From NCBI GenBank assembly GCA_022264855.1, contig JABYQU010000002.1, forward strand, positions 1,240,001 through 1,304,000: 64,000 bases of DNA, written 5' to 3'. Origin of the DNA: Lenzites betulinus. Taxonomy: Eukaryota > Basidiomycota > Agaricomycetes > Polyporales > Polyporaceae. The stretch's first letter is position 1; each line of letters begins with the position of its first letter. This document shows positions 12,669-24,098 of the stretch, in pieces. The notes beneath the pieces were generated by a model. That model was not told the DNA's origin. It saw only the letters and a program-made list of their open reading frames with translations, and ran no database searches. Both the position numbers and the translations under genes were made by a program.

Positions 12669-14778
12669 TTAGGACCGCGCCGAATACCCTGTCGATTTTC
12701 GTTGCGCCTGCGCCTGGTACTGTCGAAGAGCATCTTCGGCCGTCCGCCTCCGCCGCACCTCCTCTTCTGCGGTTTTCTCGGCCTGGATCCGACGCCGTAC
12801 CTCCTCCTCGCGCATCGTCTCCGCGAGCTTCACCGCCGCCTTGGAGCGTCCAAGCTCCTCACGCGACGCCTGAAGCTCGTCCGAGAGCCGCAACGACGCG
12901 TTGACCGCATCCTGCGATTGTCGCCGCAGCCCCGCCATCTCCATCTTCAGCCGCTCGATCGTCGACTCCTGGTGGTCTATGCCGGAATATCCGGAGAATG
13001 CGCCATGGAGCACCGACCGCCCTTGCGGCGCCTGCGACGCCGAGTACGAGCGGTGGCTTGGCCCCGCGTAGGAGGCCGAGGCGTGGTTGTGGTGACGGGG
13101 GTCGTACTGGTAGGGCATGTCTTCAGAGCTGGAATAGTCGTCTTCGGTGTATGGCCCCGCCGCGCCGTCTTCCTCCCAGTCCATATCGTCGTCGTCGTCT
13201 TCGTCGTACATCCTCCGGAGACGTGTGGACCCGTGGCTGAACGATCGGCTATCCACCGGACGCAACTTCGCAATCGTGGGGACTGGTTGCGCATTACCGT
13301 TGGGGGCGACAGGGGAATGCTGGGAGTGAGAATGAGAATGTCCATGAGAAGAAGAGGGAGGATGTGAGTGCGTGTGCGAGTGAGCAGAATTAGGATGCGA
13401 TGACGGAGGCGGGGGCGGTAAGTGGGACTGTGCGTGCGCGTAAGGCGGCGACTGTTGGTAATGCGGATGCCCGGGAGCATGAGAGGGCGGAGGGAGGGGT
13501 TGATTATGTGGTGAGTGCATTGGGGGGCCGTGCATGTGCGGGTGAGTGTGAGTATGAGGGGATTGCTGAGAGTGACCTTGTGAGTGCGGTTTGGAATGAG
13601 TAGGCTGCAGTTGCAGAGAATGCATATGCGGGGGTGGCCCGGGGTGGGTAGGTGGCGGAGCATGTGGATGTAGATGAGGTGGAGGTTGCCCGTGAGGAGG
13701 CTGGGGTGGCTGGGGTGGCATGTGTGAGTAAGAACGAGGCTGTAAACGTAGAACAGATTGCGAGGACTGGGGGTAAATATGATGAGTCGGTGGACTCGGG
13801 TGTGCCTGAGGAAGGTCCTCAGGCAAAGGTCGCGAAGATACATGTGAAACACAAGGGAGACTCACAGATGCGGACGTAGCCGTGGAAGATGTAGATGGAC
13901 CGCTCGAGGGCACTGAGGCAACTGACGACGCATTGGAGGGTGTGGCTGACGGCGGGGGCGGAGGTATCTGCGAATTCGATACTGGTGGCATCAACGGGGC
14001 AGGGGGGCCAGGTAGTGCGGGTAGTGTGCGTTGACCAATGGGGATGGGTGGAGGAGGGGGTGTTGACGGACCCAATACAGTCAAGGTACCCGTCTCTGAC
14101 CCATCAGTTTTGGTTGACCTCCCTCCCCTCTTTCTCGGACGTTTCGTTCCAGGCGGCGCATCTAGGTTGACAGTCCAGTACGACCCAAAGCCGGGATCGG
14201 ACGGTGGACGGGGTTGGCGTTCGAACAGTCGATTGAGGGAAAGATGATGCCGCACGGATTGCTGGAATAGTGCGGTTTAGCCACCCCCGAGCAGAGGGGG
14301 CGCGCGCGAACGAATGGGGCGCTCTCACCTTCCATGCTGGCCCCGCCGTCTTATAATATGGGTATTTCCTCTCCATCGCCGCGTAAATCTCCCTGATTGT
14401 GAGCCGCTTTCGTGGGCTGCCGAGAATGGTGCAGCGCAGGATGACGGGAAGGGTGTGTTGCGGGCGGCCATCTGTGTCGGGCAGACAGGCGAGCGTATCC
14501 GGGCAGTCGGGGTGGGGTTCGTGCGCGCGTACGAAGACTTCTGCGCGTGGAGGCGGCGGGGGTGGGGGCGGCTTTATCTCGAGGGTGTGGATGGTGTCTA
14601 TGGGCTTTTCTGTGGGGGATGTGGTCGAGCTTGTGGGGGAGCGGACGGCCTGCAACCTGGCGATGATAGAAGCGGGGGGGCGTGAGGGCGTGCGAAGCGA
14701 CGCGTGATTGCGCTGTGCGTACCTGAGCGACGACTCGTAGGACGACTCCGGGTTGAGGAGGTTGTTGAGGGAGGACAT
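12669..14778 (-). CDS. Forkhead-domain transcription factor
   Basis: Three exons (14723-14778, 14329-14656, 12669-14261) encode 658 residues. The forkhead DNA-binding domain spans roughly residues 82-161: PRKRLTIREIYAAMERKYPYY, then the recognition helix SVRHHLSLNRLF across the second intron, then PGFGSYWTVNL. This fits a nuclear sequence-specific regulator. A basic cluster (KRPRKRGGR) just after the domain may be a nuclear localisation signal. The middle is a long Pro/His/Ser-rich disordered stretch, followed by an acidic patch (YDEDDDDDMDWEEDG) and a C-terminal coiled coil of about 90 residues starting near ESTIERLKMEMAGL. A 60-nt phase-neutral segment with splice-like ends (13806-13865) may be an optional intron. 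I cannot assign it to a specific forkhead regulator. Confidence 0.88.
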
Positions 14779-15532
14779 GGGGGCGGGAGGGGGGCGGGGA
14801 GGGAGCGAGAGGGCGGAGTGTGACTGGGGAGGAAAAGGCAAGAGTTGGCGCACAAGTTGAGCTTGTGGGTCCACGACCCCCACTAGCCCTTTGTTCTCTA
14901 TTAGATCCGACCCCCGATCCAAACAAACGCACAGCCCTCCTCGTCCCGCATCCATTATTTTACCACCGACACCCCCGCCTGCGCCCCCGGAATCCACACA
15001 TAATCCCCTTTGGTCCTACCCGTATATTTTGCCGCAATTTACGCCGCCCTGCCAGCGCACTCAAGCCACAACAGCGTTTGATGTGTGTAGTCGGACTTTC
15101 GCGTGCGCGAGGAACAACCCCGGAATCGCACCCTATCATTGGTCGATCAGCCTCCGCCGGGAACTCTCATCTGCCCGCATCGATTCTGCCCAAACTCTCC
15201 GCATACCACCCACCTCGTCCCTCCATCGCGCCCTCGTCCGCCTCGTCGTGAACGCATCATGCGCCGGGCTGCACGCGTGCTGCGCAGTGTATACGTGTGC
15301 CCACCGTGTCAATCCCGGCGGGATCGCTCACACGGGGTGCGAATATCGCTGTCAACATCCGACCATCGGAATTACGTGCGCCAGGTATGCAACTATGCCT
15401 ATTCCGGGAGGTAAATATACAAGCACCGTCCTCCAACGACCACCGTCCAAACTCCGTTCTCGACCAATACGTGGCCCAGTGCCCACATAGTCGTACATGA
15501 CCAATCAGCCTCAACGGCCCCGCCCTCATGAC
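14779..15532. other. Intergenic region
   Basis: Promoter side of the forkhead gene and 3' flank of NIPSNAP. An open frame of about 200 codons (14891-15490, plus strand) has no recognisable features. An inverted CCAAT box (ATTGG) occurs near 15137. Confidence 0.45.
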
Positions 15533-16800
15533 TTACTTCAGAGGGCTGAACGAAAGGGGCTCCAGCACAATCGCGTCCATCACCGCCGAGTACTCCGCGG
15601 TCTTTAAACGCCCGACCGACGATCCCGGTGAGCAAGTCGCAAAATCAACCCAAAACAACGTGCTCACCTTCGTAACTGTCTCCGACCAGCCATCCAGCTG
15701 CCAGGCCTTCTCGCGGGTCTCCTTGCGAGTCTGTAGATCGCTGTAATACGTTGAAGCGGGCCAGGCTAAGTGACATGATCGGCAGGAACAAGAAAGCAGA
15801 AGCGCGTACGGGTACTGCCACAAATGGTGGACCTGGTGCAGACGCCCCACTTGCGAGAACCATGCACCGGCAGGCGCAACAAACTTCCTGCGAGCCTCGA
15901 TGCCCTTTCGCCTATGGGATGGAGTGAGCAACGTTTGATGGTGCAGGCGCTCATTTGCCCCACCATGCGTGTTCCCACTGGAGCAGTGTGCCAGGATGAA
16001 GCTGGTAGGTACGCAGCTCGAAGATTCCACCCTCAGTCCGAGGGGGGACTGTAGGAAAGAACGCAAACTCCTGGCAGAGCTGCTGGGACCGACCCGTCAG
16101 GTAGGGTATCAACTTGTTGTAGGTAGCCAGATGCTGTAGGTCACGATAATCAGCCAATGATCAATCGTAGCATATGGTTGGACGTGCCTCCGAGCTTCTG
16201 ATCTTCTGTGTCGTCTTATCATAACCCGAGTAGTTCTCGTACTCTAAGATATGGTCTGCAATTCGGCGTGAGGACAAGAATAGCTAATCAGGCGCAATAG
16301 GAATGCACGCACAGAACGTGTCCTGCTGGCCGACCACGGCTTCCCAGTTACCGGTGAGCTTAACATGCAAGTCCGGGTCTTCCTTGATGGCCGTGTAGTA
16401 GGCCTCCCTATCCGCAGACGTCAACCAGCGAAAACACGACGCGAACATCGATGAACTTACGCGGCCTTCTTGTACTCCTCAACCGCAGAAGGCTTGACCT
16501 TGTGCACTGACCACGTCACCAGAAATTATTATAACAACCCACAATAAAAGCTGTCGACGCTTACCTTCGAAGCCGTGGATGTACTTGCCACGAGCCACGA
16601 GCCTGGAATGCTGCTGTATTTGCACGTCACCCTCTTGTTTCGCTTCCGGAGATCCATGAAGTAGAGACTGCACGCTCTGGCGTCACCTCCTTGACGTCCA
16701 TCCTAGCTGGATGCCTTACCTGAACGGAGATTCCCCGTCGAGCTTGTACTAACGCCGCGGCGTTCCGCCTGACCGCCTGGGTGCTGAGACGGGTCAACAT
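15533..16800 (-). CDS. NIPSNAP family mitochondrial protein
   Basis: Nine exons (16720-16800, 16565-16667, 16461-16506, 16313-16407, 16188-16255, 15964-16133, 15810-15911, 15668-15740, 15533-15601) encode 268 residues. The N-terminus MLTRLSTQAVRRNAAALVQA is a typical arginine-rich mitochondrial presequence. Family blocks follow: SLLHGSPEAKQEGDVQIQQH, GGIFELRTYQLHPGTLLQWE, a GAWFSQVGRLHQVHHLWQYP block and the tail LEPLSFSPLK. NIPSNAPs have two ferredoxin-like halves and in animals act as mitochondrial quality-control markers; the fungal role is unclear. The fifth intron (16134-16187) uses GC at its donor (GAG|GCACGT): splicing there restores the expected RSSE-HLATYNK junction, while the nearest GT shifts frame. 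A 305-bp shared promoter separates it from the divergent glycosyltransferase. Confidence 0.88.
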
Positions 16801-17105
16801 CGTTGCGCAAGGTTCGAAAATGCGGGGATGGAAAGAATGTAGAGTTGGGCGCGAGAATGCTGGCACTAGCAAGAGATGGTGGGGGACACGAACACACAGG
16901 AAATGGTTGGTTCGAGGTAGGTGCGGAGGTGGCGGGCTTAAGGAATCGACGCGCACGACGGGGTTGTGGAGGCCAGAATGATCATATGACGTGGGCGGGG
17001 CAACCGCTTGCCACACGTGGAAGAGACGCCCATTGACGGCGCTCCAGACGACGAGCTCGAGCGTTTGATCGACGTCTCTCTCACCGACGGCCACCGCGGG
17101 CCACC
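16801..17105. promoter_or_regulatory. Divergent promoter, NIPSNAP / glycosyltransferase
   Basis: 305 bp between two start codons pointing apart. It contains a TGACGTGG element near 16987, an ACGT core of the kind bound by bZIP factors, and the plus-strand ATG sits in a strong context (GGGCCACCATGA). No clear TATA box on either strand. Confidence 0.45.
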
Positions 17106-19037
17106 ATGATCACTCTCCGACAGATATTTCGGGTGGTGCAGACTATCGCGGTCCCGCTCATCCTCGCGGTGGTTGTCCGCCAGCTGTTCCCTGACAAGGT
17201 CGAGGAGGAAACGCCGCCGTCCCTCTATCTGCCTCTTCTAGCCGACATCGGCTTCGTGCCCCGACCGCTACCCGTGACATACCGCACCGACGTTTCCGAG
17301 CTCGGCAGCTATGAACGTGTTTCCGTTCTGCAGAACGCGACCGGCAGTCCAGATGTCACCGCCGTTCTCCTGAACTGGTCCCGTTTCCCGAACGTCTTGC
17401 TTATCACCTCTCTGCTTTGCGCGCCATGGCTCGAAGACACCATCGCGCAAGTGTACATTTGGAACAATACCCCGCGAAAGCTCTCATATGAAGTGTGCAA
17501 TACCGCTCTCTCGTTCCCTTTCGCGGTGTGATACGACGACATCGAATGTAGGACTTCAAGAACACCGGCTGCCCGCGCGCGAAGGTACGCATCCACAACG
17601 CGCCCGCGAACCAGCTGTTCCTGGGACGCTACATGGCCTGCGCCCAGGCAGGGACGCCGTACTGTTTCATCCAAGTGAGTTCCTTTGTCGGCGGTGCCGG
17701 CAAGAGCGGGACTGAACCTACTACCCTCAAGGATGACGACTACATGATACGCTCAGAGATCATACAGACCCTTCGTGCGCGCATCGCGGACCCGGGCGCT
17801 GCACAGGCCATCCACTTGCTCCCACCGCATGAACATCTATCCACAACGCTTCGCGAAGTTCACGTTAAGTCGCCGGGCGCATCGCTCTCGGACGTCTACA
17901 CGTCTTTTGCGTGGCTCGGACACGGCGCCATGGTGCGCCGGCAAGAGGTACAGAGATTTCTGTCCCTCATGCGGAGGCTCAACGCCGCCGATGACGAGAT
18001 GAAAATGGCGGACAACTTCTTCACCATCCTGAGCAACCGCGTGCCTGAGGTGTGGTTCGATCAGGGCTTCGAGCTCGGCGGCGGCCAGCCCTTCACGGTG
18101 GGTTCAGAGGGCGACGAGCGCAACCGGAACTATACCGTGAGTACATCTGCTGCGACCCTTTGATATTCATGTCACCAATGAAGGCACTCCACAGCTTAGG
18201 GCCGCACAATACCTGGATTCATTAACGCGCTGCGGCCGCGCCTCGTGCGACTCTTCTGGAACTATCGCGCAACAGGAAAGACCCAGCCTGCCGTACGTTA
18301 GCCTCGACGGGTCGTACACCCCCTCCCATGGCGCCCACGCTGTTTGTCGTGGGTCCGCGTGTGTGCTTGAGACCAACATTCGTTTAGTACCCGATGGTGT
18401 GTCTCAGGTCGCCACGGTTGCCACTGATATCCTGGCCTTGGAACGCCGCAACGAGGAAGCCCTGGGCGACGACGGGAAGTCCAATTACCTCCGGCATCCG
18501 CCGTCCAACGGCGTCGACTTGAATGCCGATACCGTGTTCCGGAGTTTCACACGTACGCCGCCATCTCATTGCCGGATACCTGTTCGGAGGCCTAACGTTG
18601 TCCCACCAGATGCCAGGAAAGGGGACACGATATCGCTCGACGCTCTCACGGACATCAGTGACGCTCGCGAGTGGACAGCGATCGAACTTGTCTGGCTCGT
18701 GAACTCCGCCACGGAGGACATCCTGCAGTCCTGCACGTTCGGGTGGTCAGCTGACAACGTCACCTGGGTACTGCGTTTCTCCGCCGTTGTGTGCAGCGTC
18801 TGCGGGGCTGACATGTTTCCACAGCACGATGCCGCGCACAGCCCCATTTGCTACGACAGCGCGCTCGACGCGACCGTCGAGGACGAAAAGGTCCCGCTGC
18901 GAGAATGCAGCGTCCAAATGCTCGTCGGGTCTAGTGCGCTCCATCTGCGGGCCACAGGGCGTTACTTCAGGGCCCAATTGAAAGAGGACAGCGGGGAGAG
19001 GTGGGTCGTTGCGGAGGTGTGGCTGCGGGGGTTGTAG
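17106..19037 (+). CDS. Putative membrane-anchored glycosyltransferase with a DDD motif
   Basis: Six exons (17106-17492, 17552-17674, 17732-18136, 18195-18552, 18610-18767, 18825-19037) encode 547 residues. A hydrophobic segment at about residues 6-25 with a basic flank fits a type II Golgi/ER signal anchor. The segment KVRIHNAPANQLFLGRYMAC..TPYCFIQDDDYMI carries a DDD motif (Asp171-173) created exactly at the second splice junction. It resembles the nucleotide-sugar and metal site of GT64-like enzymes, a type common in basidiomycete genomes. The rest is less conserved, with a beta-rich C-terminal part ending in GERWVVAEVWLRGL. Three introns are exactly 57 nt, in phase and stop-free. Donor and acceptor sugars cannot be inferred. 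Confidence 0.65.
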
Positions 19038-19673
19038 CAGGGCGTTAGGCCGGCGGGCGTTGATTAGACTCTGCTTGGCCCGCCTCCTTTACGCCGCCGA
19101 TCGCTGCTTGCATGCAATTGGCCTGATATCATGGGTCTGTTCACGGGGTAGGGCACAGTCAGCAACGGAACCTAGAGCCTAGAGTGAGTGGGGTGGACGC
19201 TCAAAAGTACACCCCGGTGGGCCATGGTATTTGAGTGCCTCACCAGCTGCAATCATGACGACTTGGGCGAGGTCAGGAGCTAGAGTGTCGATGATTTGAA
19301 AGAGGGGGAACGTACGATAGACCTGGAACCTTCTTCAAGTGAGAGCATAGAGCGGCGATGCGGCTGGAATTGCAATCAAATCATAGAGTCGGCGTTACTT
19401 ACATTTGCTTACGCTTGTTTCTTTCTCCGACTCGGCCTCCATGCTGTAGCTCGCCATCAAGCCTCCTCAGTACTTACTACTCAGTGCATGTCTACCCAAG
19501 TGCGCCCCTCTGAGAGTGCTGTTGAGTGAGGCCGATCGGTATTCTTTGAATACGCTCGCTGTCTCAAGCTACCCGAACTACGCCCTCCAACTCACTAAAC
19601 GCCAGACTTACCACCAGGCGGCTTGCGTCTATATCTACAGACATGCCTCGCACCCTCTTTGCAGTCAACCACC
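19038..19673. other. Intergenic region before MOCS1
   Basis: 636 bp with only short open frames. Presumed terminator of the glycosyltransferase and promoter of the MOCS1 locus. No strong motif recognised. Confidence 0.4.
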
Positions 19674-21286
19674 ATGTTCCGTCAAGCTGCGAGCTGTTCC
19701 AGGAGCCCTCGGAGATGCATCTCTCGCAGAGTCAGCACGTCCACGATACCAGGGCATGCAGAGGTAATCCCAGAGATCGGCACCCCGGCGAGCAGCATCC
19801 GCAATCGAATCAAGGTGCGGAGGTGTGGTTTGCTAAGAATCAGTGCAACGCTCACGCTCAAGCGCCCTCTTCACCATCAGCATAGGATCGCGAGCGTAGA
19901 CGCAGAGCGCGGCGCTGCCGTCTCTCCATTCCTCATAGACACCTTCAATCGGCGGCATAACTACCTGCGCATCTCGCTGACCGAGCGATGCAATCTCCGA
20001 TGTGCGTCTCTATCGCCATCTATGTCCGGCCTCGCCACCCTTTGCAGAACAAAGCCCTACGTGTCAGAAACGCCTCGTGGAGATGCAGCTGACCCTGACT
20101 CACAGGTTTCTACTGCATGCCGAGCGAAGGCGTAGAGCTGTCGCCGCCAGAACATATACTTTCGGATGACGAAGTGATTCGTCTTGCGACATTGTTCGTG
20201 AAGAGTGGCGTGACAAAAATCCGCCTTACCGGTGGCGAGCCCATGGTCAGGAAGGGCATAGTTGATATCGTCGGTATGTTTGACTGTTTCCGGCGTGGGG
20301 CGGGGATCTCGGACAGCATCCCAACGCTGATGAAATCGCACCTGAACAGGTCGCCTGCACGAACTGCGCAAATACGGGCTGCAGTCCATCGGCATGACCT
20401 CAAACGGCATCTCGTTACACCGGAAGCTACCTGCCCTGGTGGAGAACGGGCTCACACACCTGAACTTAAGGTTTGCACCGCACCCAGTCGCTTTCCGCCG
20501 GGGACGATGATTAACAGTGCCCTGTAGTCTGGATACTCTTGACCCCTTCAAGTTTGAGATAATGACGCGCCGGATGGGCCATGATGCGGTGCTGCGGTCA
20601 CTGCACACGGCGCTCGACCTGCGCGATCGGGGACTTCAGTCGGTGAAACTGAACGTGGTCGTGGTCAAGGACCTCAACGACCACGAGGTACCGGACTTTG
20701 TGGAGATGACGAAAGAGAGCCCACTCTCTGTGCGCTTCATCGAGTTCATGCCCTTCACAGGTGCGCCTACGCTCAGGTCCGATCTGCGCTGAGCGCGTCA
20801 GTCTGAGTCACACGGCGATGTAGGCAACAAGTGGGACAAGGCGAAGATGGTCCCGTCCGCGGACCTGCTCGCTCGGATACGCGAGAAATACCCCGCAGTC
20901 CGCAAGGCCTCCGACGAGCTGAACGACACCGCGCGTTCTTACCTCATACCCGGACACAGTGGGAGTTTCGGATTCATCAGCAGCATGTCCGACCACTTCT
21001 GCGGCTCGTGCAATCGACTGAGGCTGACGGCGGACGGGCAGATTAAGGTGTGGCTAAATCCGCTTCCATGATCGCAACACAGCAGCCGCACTGACGTCGG
21101 CCCATCCAGGTGTGCCTCTTCGACGCGAAGGAAATATCGCTCCGTGACCAGATGCGGACGGGCGCGGGCGACGAGGCACTGCTCTCCACAATCGGGCACG
21201 CCGTGACAGGCAAGAAAGAGAAGCACGCGGGGATGGAGGACATTGACGTGGTGACAAATCGGCCTATGATCCTCATCGGCGGTTGA
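19674..21286 (+). CDS. MOCS1: GTP 3',8-cyclase (MoaA / MOCS1A), molybdenum cofactor biosynthesis
   Basis: Seven exons (19674-19814, 19863-20001, 20106-20273, 20350-20470, 20528-20760, 20824-21047, 21110-21286) encode 400 residues. This radical SAM enzyme makes 3',8-cyclo-GTP from GTP, the first step of molybdopterin synthesis, in the mitochondrial matrix. A basic Ser/Arg-rich presequence precedes the domain. The radical SAM cluster is [11 protein letters not shown] (Cys90, Cys94, Cys97). The C-terminal cluster is [18 protein letters not shown] (Cys327, Cys330, Cys344). The protein ends in the double glycine ILIGG required in MOCS1A, directly followed by TGA. The first intron (48 nt, in phase) is uncertain. 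The MoaC partner continues downstream in the same frame. Confidence 0.9.
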
Positions 21287-22252
21287 GTACTTTCCCGCCC
21301 CGCGCGTGTTCATCTACGAAGCTCTCGATCTCATATTCGCCTGCCCGCGTCCCGCGTCCGTGAACTTAGGTGTGCATCGCCCCGCCCCAGGCCGGTCAAT
21401 TCGCCGCACGCCGAGGCTGCTCCCCCTCAGCCTGATGATCCCGGCTCGGTGCGCCCCCCTGCGGCGGTACGCTGTTTCAGCACCACCGTTGCCACCGGAA
21501 ACACTGCTTCGCGCACCCCACGTCTAACCCACGTCGATGAGTCAGGGCGGGCCTCCATGGTGAACGTGGCACACAAGGAGCCGACGCGCCGAATGGCCGC
21601 CGCGTCCGGCCGCATCACCATCCCCAGGATTGCGTACGAGCTCGTCACGGGCGACCACGGTGCATCCGACCCCGCTCCCGCGCAGGCTGAGGGAGCAGGA
21701 GCAGAAGCGGTGGCAGTTCGGAAGGCACGAGCGAAGGGCGACGTGCTGACCGTCGCGCAGCTCGCCGGGATCATGGGCTGCAAGCGCACCGCGGACCTCA
21801 TCCCGCTCTGCCACCCGCTCCAGCTCTCGCACGTCGCCGTGACGCTGCACCCGACAGTCGAGGAGCAGGGAGCGGTGGGGCGCGCGCACCGGACCGCGTC
21901 CGACGCGTCTACGGGGGGCGAGGACGGCTGTGCGCCCGCGACGGGCTCCGATACCGGACTGCGTCAGGGGCCCGGGCGTGCGCCTGTATACAGCATCGTC
22001 TGTCGCGCGACGGTCTCGTGCGAGGGCAAGACCGGCGTGGAGATGGAGGCTCTGACTGCGGTCTCCGTCGCGCTGCTGACAGTGTGGGACATGCTCAAGG
22101 CCGTCGCGGGGAAGGAGATGGCCATTGGGGGGATCACCGTCACGCGGAAGGAGGGCGGCGCGAGCGGGAGCTTCGTGCGCGCGGAGGAGGGCCGGGGGGA
22201 GGAAGTACTCGGAGGAGGGGGCGGCGGGGCGCCGTGTGTAGGCAGCGCGTAG
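21287..22252 (+). CDS. MOCS1: Cyclic pyranopterin monophosphate synthase part (MoaC / MOCS1B)
   Basis: The MoaC domain starts at [21 protein letters not shown], includes [20 protein letters not shown] and ends with the [20 protein letters not shown] and [16 protein letters not shown] blocks. It converts 3',8-cyclo-GTP to cPMP. The frame is open from just after the MOCS1A TGA through 22252. The only in-frame Met before the core is inside SGRASMVNV, so independent initiation would destroy the domain start. Expression as a fusion is therefore expected: one option is a 180-nt phase-0 splice from GTGACA at 21251 to CCCCTCAG at 21430, which removes the double glycine and TGA together. An acidic/Gly-rich insert of about 45 residues interrupts the domain, and the C-terminus is a Gly-rich tail. 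Confidence 0.82.
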   Translation, partial: VLSRPARVHLRSSRSHIRLPASRVRELRCASPRPRPVNSPHAEAAPPQPDDPGSVRPPAAVRCFSTTVATGNTASRTPRLTHVDESGRASMVNVAHKEPTRRMAAASGRITIPRIAYELVTGDHGASDPAPAQAEGAGAEAVAVRKARAKGDVLTVAQLAGIMGCKRTADLIPLCHPLQLSHVAVTLHPTVEEQGAVGRAHRTASDASTGGEDGCAPATGSDTGLRQGPGRAPVYSIVCRATVSCEGKTGVEMEALTAVSVALLTVWDMLKAVAGKEMAIGGITVTRKEGGASGSFVRAEEGRGEEVLGGGGGGAPCVGSA

Positions 22253-22869
22253 CCCGGGCGTAGTGCAGTGGCGTCGGAGGGCGATGCGACATATCGACGT
22301 GGTGACTCGTCGAGACACGAAACAGCGGCCTTCGCAGTCGCCCCGAAACCCATGGGGCTGCCCCCTGCCCAGGGCATCCTGGCGTGCGAGCAGTGTCCGG
22401 ATCTCACGAGTTCTGTATACTCTTTGTGGCGATGACAGGCACTTCGTTTGTTGGGCCGTCGGTAATGTAATGTCCCTTGGCGTTGGCGCGCTCGTCAAAT
22501 GTTCTTGTGCTCAGGGTCCTGTGGCAGGATATCCGGCATGCCGTCGTCCTAGGCTCTTGACACCGCATGGACACACGGGGATAGAACAGAGGGTGTGAGA
22601 ACGGGTTTATTATAAGCCAACTATCAGTGCAATAGAACTAGTAGAACAAAAGTAATTTGCAAGCAGGGTACGGGTCGGAAATTAGGGAACGCTGATCCGG
22701 CTATTAACCAAACCTACGTATAGAAATAATCTAAAGCTACAGTTGTCGCTGGGCCGCGGCGGGCGAGCGGGGTCACGAAACGTTGCGCACAGTGTCTGCA
22801 GGGTCCTGCCGAGTCTGCCACCACCACCGCTCCGGGGGTCATTTCATGTCGGATGGGGGTGCGGGAGTT
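22253..22869. other. Convergent intergenic region
   Basis: 617 bp between the MOCS1 and GNAT stop codons, AT-richer around 22.60-22.74 kb, as expected for two facing 3' ends. No gene seen. Confidence 0.45.
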
Positions 22870-24098
22870 TTACCAATGGCCGCGGTCGGTGCCGGCGAAG
22901 CCGAGCTCGATGGAGTCCTCGACCGCGTCGGGCTTGTCCTTTCCGCACAGGCCTGCGAACCCGACGCGGTCGTACACGCGCTGCGCGTTGTTTTCATGTC
23001 CGACGTAGAGCACGACGGACTCTTTCCCGACGCTGAAGAGCAACCTAGACTGCGATCAGCCCTGAATTCCCCTCACTTGGTGCCCTGCGGCCCTGGTGAG
23101 ACGACACTTACTGTGCGGTGACCTCGCGGACGAGGTACTCGGCACACCCGCGTCGCCGCCAGCGCGGGGTGGTGTACACCTTCGTGATCGCGGACACCCG
23201 GTGGCTGTTGCGCGTGACGGCGCAGATGGTGGTGATGTCCCCCGCCGCGTCGTACACCCAGAGGAGGCCCTTCGAGATGAGCTCGCGGGCCTCGACGCGG
23301 GCGCGCTCGATGCTCAAGGGGAAAAAGATCTGATGTGCGGACGAGATCCGGGTGAGCGATGCTGCCCAGGACGCTCGCACAGGGTCTGGGGACACGCACC
23401 GAGTCATCTGCGAATTCCTTGCACAGCTGCGCGACGGGCTCGAGGTCGCCCGCGGTCGCCTTCCGCAGACGGTGTCCGTCCGGGAGCGGAGCTTCGGAGT
23501 CGCGGAAGGTGTCCGTGGTGCAGTACGAGAACAGCGCTGCGTAGAACGGCTCGGGCTCGACCGTGAAGCCTGTGAGGTGCGTCCAGGTGCGCGCGAACGC
23601 CTTGACGAGGGACGTGAGGCCGAAGACCGAGAAGACGCGCTCTGGGGGGACGCAGCAGTTGAGCTGCGCGGCAAGCTCTGCGACGCGGGGGGCGAGCCAG
23701 GCGCTGGAGGACGCGGAGACGCGGTTGGGCGTCCAAAGGAAGACCGGATAGTCGCCGAGCGTCCAGTCGACGCAGGCTAGCACGATATCAAGACTGGGCG
23801 GGCTTGATGGCGAAGAGTGGCTCCACACGGTGAGCCAGAATGCGCCCCTGGTCGGGCGTGGCGTGTACGACTCGAGGTCGTCCGAGTGGAAGCGCGCGTA
23901 GACGTCGGACTCGGACGTGAATTCGAAGCCGCTGAGCGCTGTCTGGGCGTCGACGCGCTTGAGGGCGTGCGCGAGGACGATGTTGGAGGACGCCTCGTGC
24001 TTGCGGAGGAAGGGTGCGGTGTAGGACAGGAAGCACGCTGCGGTGTTGTGCTGCAGGACGAAGACGTTGTTGGAGCTGGAGGCGTTAATACCGGGCAT
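22870..24098 (-). CDS. GNAT-family N-acetyltransferase
   Basis: Three exons (23400-24098, 23112-23329, 22870-23044) encode 363 residues. The C-terminal third holds the acetyl-CoA fold: DITTICAVTRNS, then ITKVYTTPRWRRRGCAEYLVREV, the motif A strand and R..G.A pyrophosphate loop at about residue 290, and VVLYVGHENNAQRVYDRVGFAG, the last strand and helix of the fold. The N-terminal 230 residues are an extra domain of unclear role. Splicing GACTCG|GTGCGT to CATCAG|ATCTTT restores frame between two otherwise shifted open stretches. The substrate could be a small molecule or an amine and is not predictable from sequence. Confidence 0.8.

Noticed and set aside
14891..15490. Plus-strand open frame of about 200 codons between the forkhead and NIPSNAP genes
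   Set aside because: Begins in the forkhead promoter region, low-complexity Pro/Ser/Arg composition, no recognisable family.
23073..23400. Apparent frameshift in the GNAT gene (His/Arg-rich extension of the long frame)
   Set aside because: A 70-nt intron (23330-23399) restores the conserved acetyltransferase frame, so the gene is intact.
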